NCBI RefSeq assembly: GCF_016429005.1
Contig: NZ_JAELTV010000002.1
Span: forward strand, 1 to 59,385
DNA from: Pedobacter sp. ASV19
GTDB lineage: Bacteria > Bacteroidota > Bacteroidia > Sphingobacteriales > Sphingobacteriaceae
Direction of reading: 5' to 3'
DNA: 59,385 nucleotides
Shown: piece after piece, positions 28,590 through 43,622 of the stretch
How positions within the stretch are numbered: the stretch's first letter is position 1
Layout: each line of letters starts with the position of its first letter
Notes under the pieces: model-generated
Told to the model about the DNA's origin: nothing
The model's database searches: none
Seen by the model: the letters and a program-made list of their open reading frames with translations, nothing else
Program-made: the position numbers and the translations under genes

Positions 28590-30767
28590 ATGAAATTCTC
28601 CATAATTACGCTTGTTGCTTTGTTTTTTTTGCTATTGCTGCATGTTGATGTGCATGCCCAGACCTCCTCTAAAGCTTCCTGGGTCTGGTATCCCGGTGAT
28701 CTGGATATTTGGGTGTCCAATAAAATGCAGAACCGACGTACTGAGCGCGGTTCCTTTTTGCCGCCTTTCTGGAAGATGGACAGCCATTATGTGTTGGTTG
28801 AGTTTCATAAAGATTTTGATCTGGGCAGTGCAGAAGAAGTGAAACTATATGTGGAAGGACAGTACAATGTAAAAATTGATGGGCAAGCCCTTTCCGGTTA
28901 TCCAAAAAACATCATAGTTCCTGCAGGTAAACATAAACTAAGTTTAAAAGTTTATGGACAGGACAAAGTGCCGGCCATTTTTGTACAGGGTAAAACAGTA
29001 GTTTCTGACGCTAGCTGGCTCAGTACTTATGAAGATAAAGAATGGATTGATGCCAGTGGAAAGGCTTCTGATAAGTCTGGGACGACTTTTGTTTCGGTTG
29101 GAACCTGGAATTTAACCGATCCATTGTTACCGCCTTCTCAATTTAAACTGGCAACTAAAGCTGTGGATGCGGTAAAAACCGATAAAACAGAGAAAGGATT
29201 TGTTGCTGATTTTGGTAAAGAAACTTTTGGTTTCTTAAAATTACATGGTTTAAAAGGGAAAGGCAGGCTTCATGTGTATTATGGGGAATCCAGAGAAGAA
29301 GCTTTGTCGGCAGAGAAATGTGAAACCCTGGATCTGCTGGAGCTCGATCTCCATGGTAAACAAGATTCGACCATTGCACTGTCTAAAGCATTTCGCTACG
29401 TCAATTGTCAGCCTGAAGGGAATGTAAGTCTGGAAAAGGTCAGTATGCTCTATGAATATGCTCCGGTTAAAGAAAAAGGAAGTTTTCGCTGCTCCGACGA
29501 TCAGATCAATAAGATCTACGATGTGGCTAATTATACTTTCCATTTAAATACCCGGGAGTTTTTTATTGATGGGATCAAACGTGACCGTTGGGTCTGGTCT
29601 GGTGATGCTTATCAAAGCTATCTGATGAACTATTATTCCTTTAATGAATCGCCTATTGTAAAACGCACACTGCTGGCCCAAAGAGGAAAAGATCCGGTAA
29701 CGGCACATATTAATACTATTATGGACTATTCTTTTTATTGGTTCTTAGGAATTTATGATTATTATCAGTATAGCGGCGATCAGAAGTTTGTACAGGATGT
29801 CTATCCCAGAATGAAAAGTTTAATGGATTATGTGCTGGGCCGTCGGAATAAAGAGGGGCTGCTGGAATGGATGCCGGGCGATTGGATCTTTATTGATTGG
29901 GCAGATAAGTTAAGTAAAGACGGCGAAGTAAGCTTTGAACAAATCCTGTTTTGCAGAAGCCTGGAAACGATGGCGCTTTGTGCGGATATGGCAAAGGATA
30001 GAGCATCAGCTGCAAACTACCGGGAACTCGCCATTGATTTGAAAGCTAAGATTTTTAAATATTACTGGGACGAAAGTAAACATGCCCTGGTGCATAGCAG
30101 AATAGAGGGGAAACCTACAGATCAGGTGACCCGATATGCCAATATGTTCGGTATTTTCTTCGATTATTTTTCCGCTGCACAAAAACAAGAGGTGAAGCAG
30201 AATGTGCTGATGAACGACCGGATTAATAAAATTACCACGCCATATATGCGTTTTTATGAGCTGGAGGCACTTTGTGCTATGGGTGAACAGTCTTATGTAT
30301 TGCAGGAAATGAAAGCATACTGGGGCGGCATGCTGGAGCTTGGTGCTACTTCCTTCTGGGAAGAATACAATCCGGATAAAAAAGGAACAGAGCACTTGGC
30401 TATGTATGGCCGGCCTTTTGGTAAAAGCCTTTGCCATGCCTGGGGTGCCAGTCCGATTTACCTGCTTGGCAAGTACTATTTAGGGGTTAAACCGCTTAAA
30501 CCGGGTTATGAAACCTATGTCGTTGAACCTGTGCTAGGCGGTTTAGAGTGGATGGAGGGTAAGGTGCCAACACCATCTGGCGAAATAACCTTGTATTGCA
30601 GTAAAAAAGAAATCCGCATACAATCAGATGAAGGTACCGGAACTTTACGTTTTAAGAGCAATTCTAAGCCCCTTGCAAAAGGAGCAGAAATTAAAGAGAT
30701 TGGTAAAAGGACGTATGAGCTTAAAATTGAAAAGGGCATACCTTATGTGGTCAGTTATACCAAATAA
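28590..30767 (+). CDS. Divergent GH78-type alpha-L-rhamnosidase-like protein
   Basis: I start at the ATG at 28590, where the signal peptide M-K-F-S-I-I begins (725 residues). A frame start at 28545 would sit inside the symporter gene. A beta-sandwich N-terminal half leads into an (alpha/alpha)6 barrel at about residue 310. The usual GH78 acid motif D-C-P-x-R-D-E-R is here F-I-D-G-I-K-R-D-R-W-V-W-S-G-D, so the general acid position seems to be Asp332 instead of Glu. The late motif S-F-W-E-E-Y keeps a Glu pair. This variant is recurrent among Bacteroidota GH78 relatives in my memory, and its specificity may not be rhamnose. It ends the left block: the stop is 2 bases from the stop of the convergent IclR gene, with no visible terminator hairpin between them. 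Confidence 0.83.
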   Translation: MKFSIITLVALFFLLLLHVDVHAQTSSKASWVWYPGDLDIWVSNKMQNRRTERGSFLPPFWKMDSHYVLVEFHKDFDLGSAEEVKLYVEGQYNVKIDGQALSGYPKNIIVPAGKHKLSLKVYGQDKVPAIFVQGKTVVSDASWLSTYEDKEWIDASGKASDKSGTTFVSVGTWNLTDPLLPPSQFKLATKAVDAVKTDKTEKGFVADFGKETFGFLKLHGLKGKGRLHVYYGESREEALSAEKCETLDLLELDLHGKQDSTIALSKAFRYVNCQPEGNVSLEKVSMLYEYAPVKEKGSFRCSDDQINKIYDVANYTFHLNTREFFIDGIKRDRWVWSGDAYQSYLMNYYSFNESPIVKRTLLAQRGKDPVTAHINTIMDYSFYWFLGIYDYYQYSGDQKFVQDVYPRMKSLMDYVLGRRNKEGLLEWMPGDWIFIDWADKLSKDGEVSFEQILFCRSLETMALCADMAKDRASAANYRELAIDLKAKIFKYYWDESKHALVHSRIEGKPTDQVTRYANMFGIFFDYFSAAQKQEVKQNVLMNDRINKITTPYMRFYELEALCAMGEQSYVLQEMKAYWGGMLELGATSFWEEYNPDKKGTEHLAMYGRPFGKSLCHAWGASPIYLLGKYYLGVKPLKPGYETYVVEPVLGGLEWMEGKVPTPSGEITLYCSKKEIRIQSDEGTGTLRFKSNSKPLAKGAEIKEIGKRTYELKIEKGIPYVVSYTK

Positions 30768-30769
30768 AC

Positions 30770-31549
30770 CTACAACTCCAATACGCCAATCCGTTCTTCA
30801 ATTTTCTTTGCACATTTCATCGCTTCAACCAAAATATCTTCGTTGTCGATATCCTTGTTCACATTCAGGGCTGTCAATCTGGAAACCGTTAGACAGGCAA
30901 TAAGGCCGTTGCTCCCCTGGCCGATAGGAACTGAGATATCTGTTACACCTTCGGCCAGGTCACTGGTCTTAATGTAGGCCGAATTGTTTTGAATTTGCTG
31001 TAGGGAAGACAGGAAAGCTTTCTTGTCCTTTTCTGTATAGTTGCTAAATATTTTGTTGCTTTTTAAGGCAATTTCTTGTTCGTTAGCAGGCATATAAGCC
31101 AATAAAACTTTTCCTGAAGCTGTTAGAGGGAGTGGAAAGAGGTTGCCTTCTTCGATTGACAAGGCAATAGGTCCTGGGCTTTTTGCATGAATAATCACCA
31201 TAACCTGGTTCATATACAAAATGCTGAGGTGACAGGATTGACGTACTGTGTTCGCCAGATCTTCCAGTGGATGCTGTGCCGCTTTGCGCAGTTCATCAAT
31301 CGGTGTGTGCCTGTGCGAGAGGTAGAATAATTTCAGCGACAGCCTGTATTTTCCAGAGATCTCATCTCTTAAAATATAGCCCCGGGTTTCCAGGCTCACC
31401 AGCATGCGATAGATTTCATTCGGGCTCCTGTCTATACCAATAGCGATTTCGGTCTGAGAAAGTGGAATGGATTGAGAGGAGAGGTATTCAAGAATATCTA
31501 AACCCTTGTCTAAGGCTGGGGCCTGATACTTTATTTCTTTTTCCTGCAT
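30770..31549 (-). CDS. IclR-family transcriptional regulator
   Basis: The 259-residue protein is on the minus strand, the only gene so oriented. Residues about 10-70 form a winged helix-turn-helix (L-D-I-L-E-Y-L-S, S-Q-T-E-I-A-I-G-I-D-R-S, Y-R-M-L-V-S-L-E-T-R-G-Y-I). The rest is the IclR effector-binding domain with L-P-L-T-A-S-G-K-V-L-L-A near residue 140 and a C-terminal G-L-I-A-C-L-T-V-S-R. IclR proteins sense small acids; KdgR of enterobacteria, which governs pectin catabolism through 2-keto-3-deoxygluconate, is in this family. It is divergent from the right block, so it probably controls the promoter between 31550 and 31764. No HTCS, SusR-like or ECF sigma/anti-sigma pair is in the window, so IclR is the only visible regulator. 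The effector is unknown. Confidence 0.92.
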   Translation of the reverse strand: MQEKEIKYQAPALDKGLDILEYLSSQSIPLSQTEIAIGIDRSPNEIYRMLVSLETRGYILRDEISGKYRLSLKLFYLSHRHTPIDELRKAAQHPLEDLANTVRQSCHLSILYMNQVMVIIHAKSPGPIALSIEEGNLFPLPLTASGKVLLAYMPANEQEIALKSNKIFSNYTEKDKKAFLSSLQQIQNNSAYIKTSDLAEGVTDISVPIGQGSNGLIACLTVSRLTALNVNKDIDNEDILVEAMKCAKKIEERIGVLEL

Positions 31550-31577
31550 AGAACGATGTATAATTTTATTGAGTTGA

Positions 31578-31585
31578 CAAACATA
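31578..31585 (-). promoter_or_regulatory. Candidate -7 box for the IclR gene
   Basis: On the minus strand these bases read TATGTTTG, a full match to the Bacteroidota -7 consensus TAnnTTTG. Transcription would begin near 31571, giving a leader of about 20 bases before the regulator start at 31549. No convincing -33 TTTG is seen at the expected distance. Confidence 0.5.
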
Positions 31586-31665
31586 CTAAATGCTTTTTAT
31601 TCCTAATTAGTGCAATAGATCATAAAAGTTGTCTAATATATGTTTTCATATTTAAAAGAAATATT

Positions 31666-31673
31666 TATATTTG
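31666..31673 (+). promoter_or_regulatory. Candidate -7 box for the right block (31765 onward)
   Basis: The bases read TATATTTG, a full match to the Bacteroidota -7 consensus TAnnTTTG. A T-run at 31643-31646 lies at the right distance for a weak -33 element. Transcription would start near 31680, leaving a leader of about 85 bases before the GH78 start at 31765. This is the best promoter in the only intergenic gap longer than 60 bases between complete genes. Confidence 0.6.
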
Positions 31674-31688
31674 AATTTAGTAACCAAT

Positions 31689-31724
31689 TGTAAACTGTAC
31701 ATCCAGCTGTAAAATCCTGTACAA
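31689..31724. promoter_or_regulatory. TGTA-repeat cluster, possible regulator binding site
   Basis: Within 36 bases, TGTA occurs at 31690, 31696, 31709 (as CTGTA from 31707) and 31719 (as CTGTAC from 31717). The segment is bounded by TTGTA at 31689 and its inverse TACAA at 31720. It lies just downstream of the predicted start site of the right block and upstream of the GH78 start, where a bound IclR protein could block elongation or clearance. The link to IclR is positional inference only. Confidence 0.35.
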
Positions 31725-31764
31725 TCACTAATTTAGGAAAGCAGATGTTAATCTTATGAACTGA

Positions 31765-34533
31765 ATGAGTAAATTATTACGTTTTCTTGGTCTTTTCTTA
31801 TTTGCACTTCCTGCGTTCTCACAAAGTTTAAAGGTGAATGATCTGCGCTGTGAATATCATTCCCGTCCTGCAGGGGTGGAAACCAACAGGCCTTCGTTAA
31901 GCTGGAAACTGGCTTCCGCAGAAAGGAATATATTACAAAGCGCCTACCGTATCCTTGTTGCCGATGACAGCGTTTTGCTCAGTCGAGACAGAGGAAATAT
32001 ATGGGATTCTCGGAAAACGCTGTCTGCAAGGTCCATTCATATCCATTACGATGGAGCTCCTCTCCAATCAGGAAAAACCTATTACTGGAAGGTGAAAGTT
32101 TGGGATAATAAAGGGAATATATCTTCCTGGTCTAAAGCTACGGGCTGGCAAATGGGACTTTTAGAAAAATCTGATTGGAAAAATGCACAATGGATCGGGT
32201 ATGAGAAAATGCCAGACACCCTTGTTGACCCATTACCACTGGATACGAAGAAGGACAGGTCTTCAGGGAATAATGTTCTGCCGCTTTTGCGTAAGGATTT
32301 TACCATCACAAAGGCTGTTAAAAGAGCAACACTATATATTTCGGGACTGGGACATTTTGAGGCCTCCTTAAACGGTATCAAAGTAGGCGATAACTTTCTG
32401 GATCCTGGCTGGGCTAAATACGATCGCGAAGCATTGTATGTCAGCTTCGATCTGACGGCCATATTAAATAAGGAACGCAATACCATTGGAGTTATGTTGG
32501 GGAATGGATTTTATTATGTGCCGCCAATAAAAGGCCGCTATAAAAAATTGAGGGCTTCGTTTGGCTATCCAAAAATGAAATGCCGCTTGGTGATTGACTA
32601 TGCCGACGGTAGTTCGGTTAATATAATCAGTGATGAAAGCTGGAAGACAGCTGCTTCTCCAATCACTTTCTCGAGTATTTATGGGGGCGAAGATTATGAT
32701 GCCAGGCTGGAAGAGAAAGGTTGGGATAAGTCAGGCTTCAATGACCGGCACTGGAAAAATGCCCTGCTTGTGGGTGGGCCTGAGCTGGAATCTCAGAAAG
32801 CAGATCCTGTAAAAGTGTTTGATCATTTTAAAGCGGCAAAGGTCACTGCATTGAAGGGTGGCGATTGGATATATGATTTCGGACAGAATGCCTCTGGTAT
32901 TGTTGAATTGAAAGTAAAAGGCAACAGGGGTGATACGATAAAGATCGTTCCTGCAGAGTTGCTTAAGGAAGATGGATCTGCAAATCAGAAAGCAACAGGT
33001 AGTCCAACCTATTTTCAATACATATTAAAAGGTGAGGGTATCGAAATCTGGAGGCCCAGATTTATGTATACTGGTTTTAGATATGTACAGGTAAAAGGCG
33101 GTAGTCCTGCCAGGTATACCGGGACGAATGGCCAAACTGTAATCCTTGACTTGCAAGGTTTGCATGTTCGTAATGCTGCGGCAACCGCAGGTCGCTTTGA
33201 AAGCTCGAGTGATCTGTTTAACCGTACAGATAGCCTGGTAAATTGGGCGATTAAGAGCAATATGGTGAGTGTATTTACCGATTGTCCGCACCGGGAAAAG
33301 CTGGGCTGGCTGGAAGAACTTCATTTGATGGGTAGTTCTGTGCGTTACAATTATGATGCAGCCTCCCTGTTTAAAAAGTCTTTGCAGGACATGCGCAATT
33401 CACAAACTGAATCCGGACTGGTGCCGGAGATTGCCCCTGAGTATGTGCAATTTGAATATGGAAACGGAATGTTCCGTGATTCGCCCGAGTGGGGAAGCAG
33501 TAGCATTTTAATGCCCTGGTATTTGTACCAGTGGTATGGTGAAGAGCATGCACTTACTGAAAACTACCCCATGATGCAGCGCTATATTCAATATTTAAGT
33601 ACTAAAGCAAATAAAAACATCCTTTCGCAGGGCTTGGGTGACTGGTATGATCTTGGACCCAGGCCTCCTGGCGTTTCGCAACTTACCCCGATGGGTGTTA
33701 CCGGAACCGCTATGTATTACTATGATCTGACGATCATGGAAAAGATTGCTGCTAAGCTTGGAAAAAAAGCAGACGAAGATCTGTACCGTCGGCGGGCACT
33801 GGATGTACGTCAATCTTTTAACGATACCTTTTTTAATCCGGTAACAAAGCAATATGCTAGCGGAAGTCAAACCGCCAATGCAATGGCGGTTTATATGAAA
33901 CTGGTAAATCCTGCAGATAAAGACGCAGTAGTAGAAAATATTGTACAAAACATCAGAAGTAAAAATAACGGTTTAACCTCCGGAGACATCGGGTATCGTT
34001 ATCTGTTGCGTGTGTTGGAAGATGAGGGGCGTTCTGATGTGATTTTTGATATGAACTGCAGAAGCGATATACCTGGTTATGGGTATCAGCTTGCAAAGGG
34101 AGCTACAGCCTTAACCGAATCCTGGGCCGCTTTGCCAACAGTTTCCAATAATCATTTTATGCTGGGACATATTATGGAATGGTTTTACAGTGGCCTGGCC
34201 GGAATCAGACAGGAGGAAGAGGCTATTGCCTTTAACCATATAAAGATCTATCCGGAACTTGTGGGTAACCTACATAAGGTTAAAGGTTGTTACGAGTCAG
34301 CCTATGGGTCGATTGCCACAGAATGGCTAAAGACCGCAGATACTTTTGAATTGAAAGTAACCATACCTGCGAATACGAGTGCAAGGGTTTATCTTCCGGC
34401 TAAAAAGGAACAGTCCATTACAGAAAGTGGCTTATTGCTTAAAGATTGTAATGATATGAAAATGATAGGTTTTGAAAATGGCAGAGCGGTTATTTCGCTG
34501 GGTTCGGGTACTTATATATTTAAAGTGAAATAG
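31765..34533 (+). CDS. Secreted GH78 alpha-L-rhamnosidase (first gene of the right block)
   Basis: This 922-residue protein has a signal peptide ending near Ser19. It starts with the GH78 fibronectin-like opening (L-R-C-E-Y-H-S-R-P-A-G-V) and has a W-I-G-Y patch near residue 147. The catalytic motif is T-D-C-P-H-R-E-K-L-G-W-L-E-E with general acid Glu511. This is the H-R-E-K subgroup, unlike the R-N-E-R of the gene at 17085. The C-terminal section carries A-T-A-L-T-E-S-W with the second Glu, then a beta domain ending I-P-A-N-T-S-A-R-V. It removes alpha-L-rhamnose from oligosaccharides, and the different motif suggests another linkage than the first GH78. It lies downstream of the predicted promoter at 31666, and its stop touches a GTG of the next frame. 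Confidence 0.92.
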   Translation: MSKLLRFLGLFLFALPAFSQSLKVNDLRCEYHSRPAGVETNRPSLSWKLASAERNILQSAYRILVADDSVLLSRDRGNIWDSRKTLSARSIHIHYDGAPLQSGKTYYWKVKVWDNKGNISSWSKATGWQMGLLEKSDWKNAQWIGYEKMPDTLVDPLPLDTKKDRSSGNNVLPLLRKDFTITKAVKRATLYISGLGHFEASLNGIKVGDNFLDPGWAKYDREALYVSFDLTAILNKERNTIGVMLGNGFYYVPPIKGRYKKLRASFGYPKMKCRLVIDYADGSSVNIISDESWKTAASPITFSSIYGGEDYDARLEEKGWDKSGFNDRHWKNALLVGGPELESQKADPVKVFDHFKAAKVTALKGGDWIYDFGQNASGIVELKVKGNRGDTIKIVPAELLKEDGSANQKATGSPTYFQYILKGEGIEIWRPRFMYTGFRYVQVKGGSPARYTGTNGQTVILDLQGLHVRNAAATAGRFESSSDLFNRTDSLVNWAIKSNMVSVFTDCPHREKLGWLEELHLMGSSVRYNYDAASLFKKSLQDMRNSQTESGLVPEIAPEYVQFEYGNGMFRDSPEWGSSSILMPWYLYQWYGEEHALTENYPMMQRYIQYLSTKANKNILSQGLGDWYDLGPRPPGVSQLTPMGVTGTAMYYYDLTIMEKIAAKLGKKADEDLYRRRALDVRQSFNDTFFNPVTKQYASGSQTANAMAVYMKLVNPADKDAVVENIVQNIRSKNNGLTSGDIGYRYLLRVLEDEGRSDVIFDMNCRSDIPGYGYQLAKGATALTESWAALPTVSNNHFMLGHIMEWFYSGLAGIRQEEEAIAFNHIKIYPELVGNLHKVKGCYESAYGSIATEWLKTADTFELKVTIPANTSARVYLPAKKEQSITESGLLLKDCNDMKMIGFENGRAVISLGSGTYIFKVK

Positions 34534-34541
34534 TGTTTAAG

Positions 34542-41299
<6,758 letters not shown>

Positions 41300-41311
41300 G
41301 ACATAGAGGCC

Positions 41312-42472
41312 ATGAGTGACAAAATTAATTTAAGAGGAATAACCTGGAACCATAGTCGTGGTTTCGTACCTATGGTAGCTACCGCACAACGGTTTTCAGA
41401 ATTACATCCAGGTGTAGAAATTACATGGGAGAAAAGAAGTTTACAGCAGTTCGCCGATTTTTCAATACACGAGCTGGCCAGCCATTTTGATGTATTGGTT
41501 ATCGATCATCCCTGGGCTGGTTTTGCAGCAAAGACAGCATCCATACTTCCTTTAGATCATTACCTTTCCCCAGTTTATTTGAAAAATCAGAAGGATAATA
41601 GTGTTGGTCATTCTTTCGAAAGTTATACTTATAACGGACATCAATGGGCATTGCCAATTGATGCAGCTACACCTGTCGCATCGAGCAGGCCTGATTTACT
41701 AGCGCAGCACGGTTTAAAATTGCCTGAATCCTTTGACGACCTATTGAGTTTGGCAGATAAAGGTTTGGTAGCATTTGCAGGGATACCCATTGATGTGCTC
41801 ATGAATTTTTATACGCTTTGCTGTTCTTTAGGTGAAGATCCCTGTCAGCAGGAAGATGTCCTGATTACGGAGAAAACAGGCGTCGCTGCTTTAAAACTGT
41901 ACAAAGAACTGGCCTCGAAGATTCATCCAGATAATTTTAAACGGAATCCTATCCAGGTATACGAAGCGATGACGCAGGGCGATGAAATTGCCTATTGTCC
42001 TTTTGCCTATGGCTATTCAAATTACTCCAGAATTGGGTATGCGCGCAGGCAGCTTCATTTTCATGATATGGTCTCATTAGATGGAAAGCGTAATTTACGA
42101 AGTACATTAGGGGGAACCGGTCTGGCTGTTTCCTCGAGTTCCCAACATCAGGAATGGGCGGTGAAATATGCAGAGTTTGTTGCATCATCTGCTTGTCAAC
42201 AAAGCATTTTCTTTGAAAACGGAGGTCAGCCAGGACATTTATCTGCCTGGAAAGACCCTGAAGTTAACGCCAGATCGGCCAATTTCTTTATCAATACCTT
42301 ACCTGCTTTGCAACGGGCATTTCTGCGTCCGCGTTATCATGGGCATATGTTTTTTCAAGATCATGCCGGAGATGTGGTGCGTGATTATCTGATGAATAGT
42401 GGCTTAGAAATACAGGTGCTGGAAAGGATGAATAAATTATATGTCGAATCCAGAAGCTTACAATTATCATGA
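41312..42472 (+). CDS. Leaderless family-1 solute-binding-protein homologue (cytoplasmic)
   Basis: The 386-residue protein looks like a carbohydrate ABC-transporter binding protein. It has an N-terminal strand followed by F-S-E-L-H-P-G-V-E-I-T-W-E, F-D-V-L-V-I-D-H-P-W, L-P-I-D-A-A-T-P-V and C-terminal E-W-A-V-K-Y-A-E-F-V. It has no signal peptide: the first residues M-S-D-K-I-N-L-R-G-I-T-W lead straight into the fold, and an in-frame stop lies only four codons upstream, so no longer start exists. No ABC permease or ATPase gene is in the window. The stop overlaps the start of the first CoA-transferase (ATGA), so the two are translationally coupled. It may be a cytosolic ligand carrier, a sensor, or an enzyme that has reused this fold. 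No precedent is known to me. Confidence 0.78.
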   Translation: MSDKINLRGITWNHSRGFVPMVATAQRFSELHPGVEITWEKRSLQQFADFSIHELASHFDVLVIDHPWAGFAAKTASILPLDHYLSPVYLKNQKDNSVGHSFESYTYNGHQWALPIDAATPVASSRPDLLAQHGLKLPESFDDLLSLADKGLVAFAGIPIDVLMNFYTLCCSLGEDPCQQEDVLITEKTGVAALKLYKELASKIHPDNFKRNPIQVYEAMTQGDEIAYCPFAYGYSNYSRIGYARRQLHFHDMVSLDGKRNLRSTLGGTGLAVSSSSQHQEWAVKYAEFVASSACQQSIFFENGGQPGHLSAWKDPEVNARSANFFINTLPALQRAFLRPRYHGHMFFQDHAGDVVRDYLMNSGLEIQVLERMNKLYVESRSLQLS

Positions 42473-43620
42473 ACAGGCCATTAGAAGGTATATTGGTGTT
42501 GGAATTCTGCCAGTTTCTGGCAGGTCCGTCGGCGGGATTGAAACTAGCGGATCTTGGTGCAAGGGTAATTAAAATTGAGCGTCCGGTAAAAGGAGATGCT
42601 TGCAGACAACTGGCCATTAAAAATCTGTTCATTGGAGAAGATAGTTTGCTTTTTCATACGATTAACCGCAATAAAGAATCTTATGCGGCTGATTTGAAGA
42701 ACCCGGAAGATCTGGCTTTGCTGAAAAAGCTGATTGCCAAGACAGATGTACTGACGCATAATTTCAGACCTGGCGTGATGGATAAAATTGGGCTTGACTA
42801 TTCGTCTGTGCAACAGATCAATCCAAAGATTATTTACGCTTCGGTAACGGGTTATGGTGATACGGGCCCATGGGCCGCAAAACCAGGTCAGGATTTACTG
42901 GTGCAGTCTGTTTCCGGTTTAACTTATCTTTCAGGAAATGCGGAAGATGGCCCTGTACCATTCGGACTTTCTGTAACAGATATTATGTGTGGTAATCATC
43001 TGGTACAGGGAATTATAGCAGCGCTGATCAAAAGGGCTAAAAGCCGGAAGAGCGTGCAGGTTGAAGTGAGTTTGCTGGAATCTGCTTTGGATATACAGTT
43101 TGAAGTGCTGACAACCTATTTAAATGACGGTGGACAGCTTCCAAAACGAAGTAAAGTTAATGGGAGTGCACATGCTTATTTAAGTGCGCCTTATGGTACT
43201 TATCAAACGGCAGACGGTTATATCGCCATGGCTATGGGCGATCTGGATAAGATCAGTGCAATTATTGGTTGCGACGTTTCTGAAATTTATACCGATACAG
43301 ATTCCACTTTTGAGCATCGGGATGAATTGCTGATTTTACTTGGAAAGACCCTTATAACCAAGGCCAATGCACATTGGCTTAGCTTACTGGAACCACATGA
43401 TATTTGGTGTGCCGGTGTACTGAATTATCAGGAGGCCATGCAACTGGACGTTTTCAGGAGCCAGGAGATCAGACAGGAATTGAAGCTGGGAGATGGAGAA
43501 ACTATTGGCACCACGCGTTCGCCCATACGTATAGACGGTTATAAATTGTATGCTGATAAAGCTGCACCAAAAATTGGTGCAGATAATGAGAAGATTAATA
43601 GTGAATTTGATTTAACATAA
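42469..43620 (+). CDS. Class III (CaiB/BaiF) CoA-transferase, first copy
   Basis: This 383-residue cytoplasmic protein matches class III CoA-transferases. L-E-F-C-Q-F-L-A-G-P-S-A at residues 11-22 and L-A-D-L-G-A-R-V-I-K-I-E-R form the opening. H-N-F-R-P-G-V lies at about residue 97, and G-Q-D-L-L-V-Q-S-V-S-G supplies Asp142, in the place of the catalytic Asp that carries the acyl-anhydride and CoA-thioester intermediate in formyl-CoA transferase. Such enzymes move CoA between carboxylic acids as interlocked dimers. A carboxylated, branched or deoxy sugar derivative is a possible acceptor here. The donor is unknown. The gene is coupled to the leaderless binding protein before it and lies 2 bases before its paralogue. 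Confidence 0.9.
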   Translation: MNRPLEGILVLEFCQFLAGPSAGLKLADLGARVIKIERPVKGDACRQLAIKNLFIGEDSLLFHTINRNKESYAADLKNPEDLALLKKLIAKTDVLTHNFRPGVMDKIGLDYSSVQQINPKIIYASVTGYGDTGPWAAKPGQDLLVQSVSGLTYLSGNAEDGPVPFGLSVTDIMCGNHLVQGIIAALIKRAKSRKSVQVEVSLLESALDIQFEVLTTYLNDGGQLPKRSKVNGSAHAYLSAPYGTYQTADGYIAMAMGDLDKISAIIGCDVSEIYTDTDSTFEHRDELLILLGKTLITKANAHWLSLLEPHDIWCAGVLNYQEAMQLDVFRSQEIRQELKLGDGETIGTTRSPIRIDGYKLYADKAAPKIGADNEKINSEFDLT

Positions 43621-43622
43621 AG

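Noticed and set aside
30740-30800. Shared terminator between the convergent GH78 and IclR genes
   Set aside because: The stops are 2 bases apart and no stem-loop with a T-run is seen on either strand.
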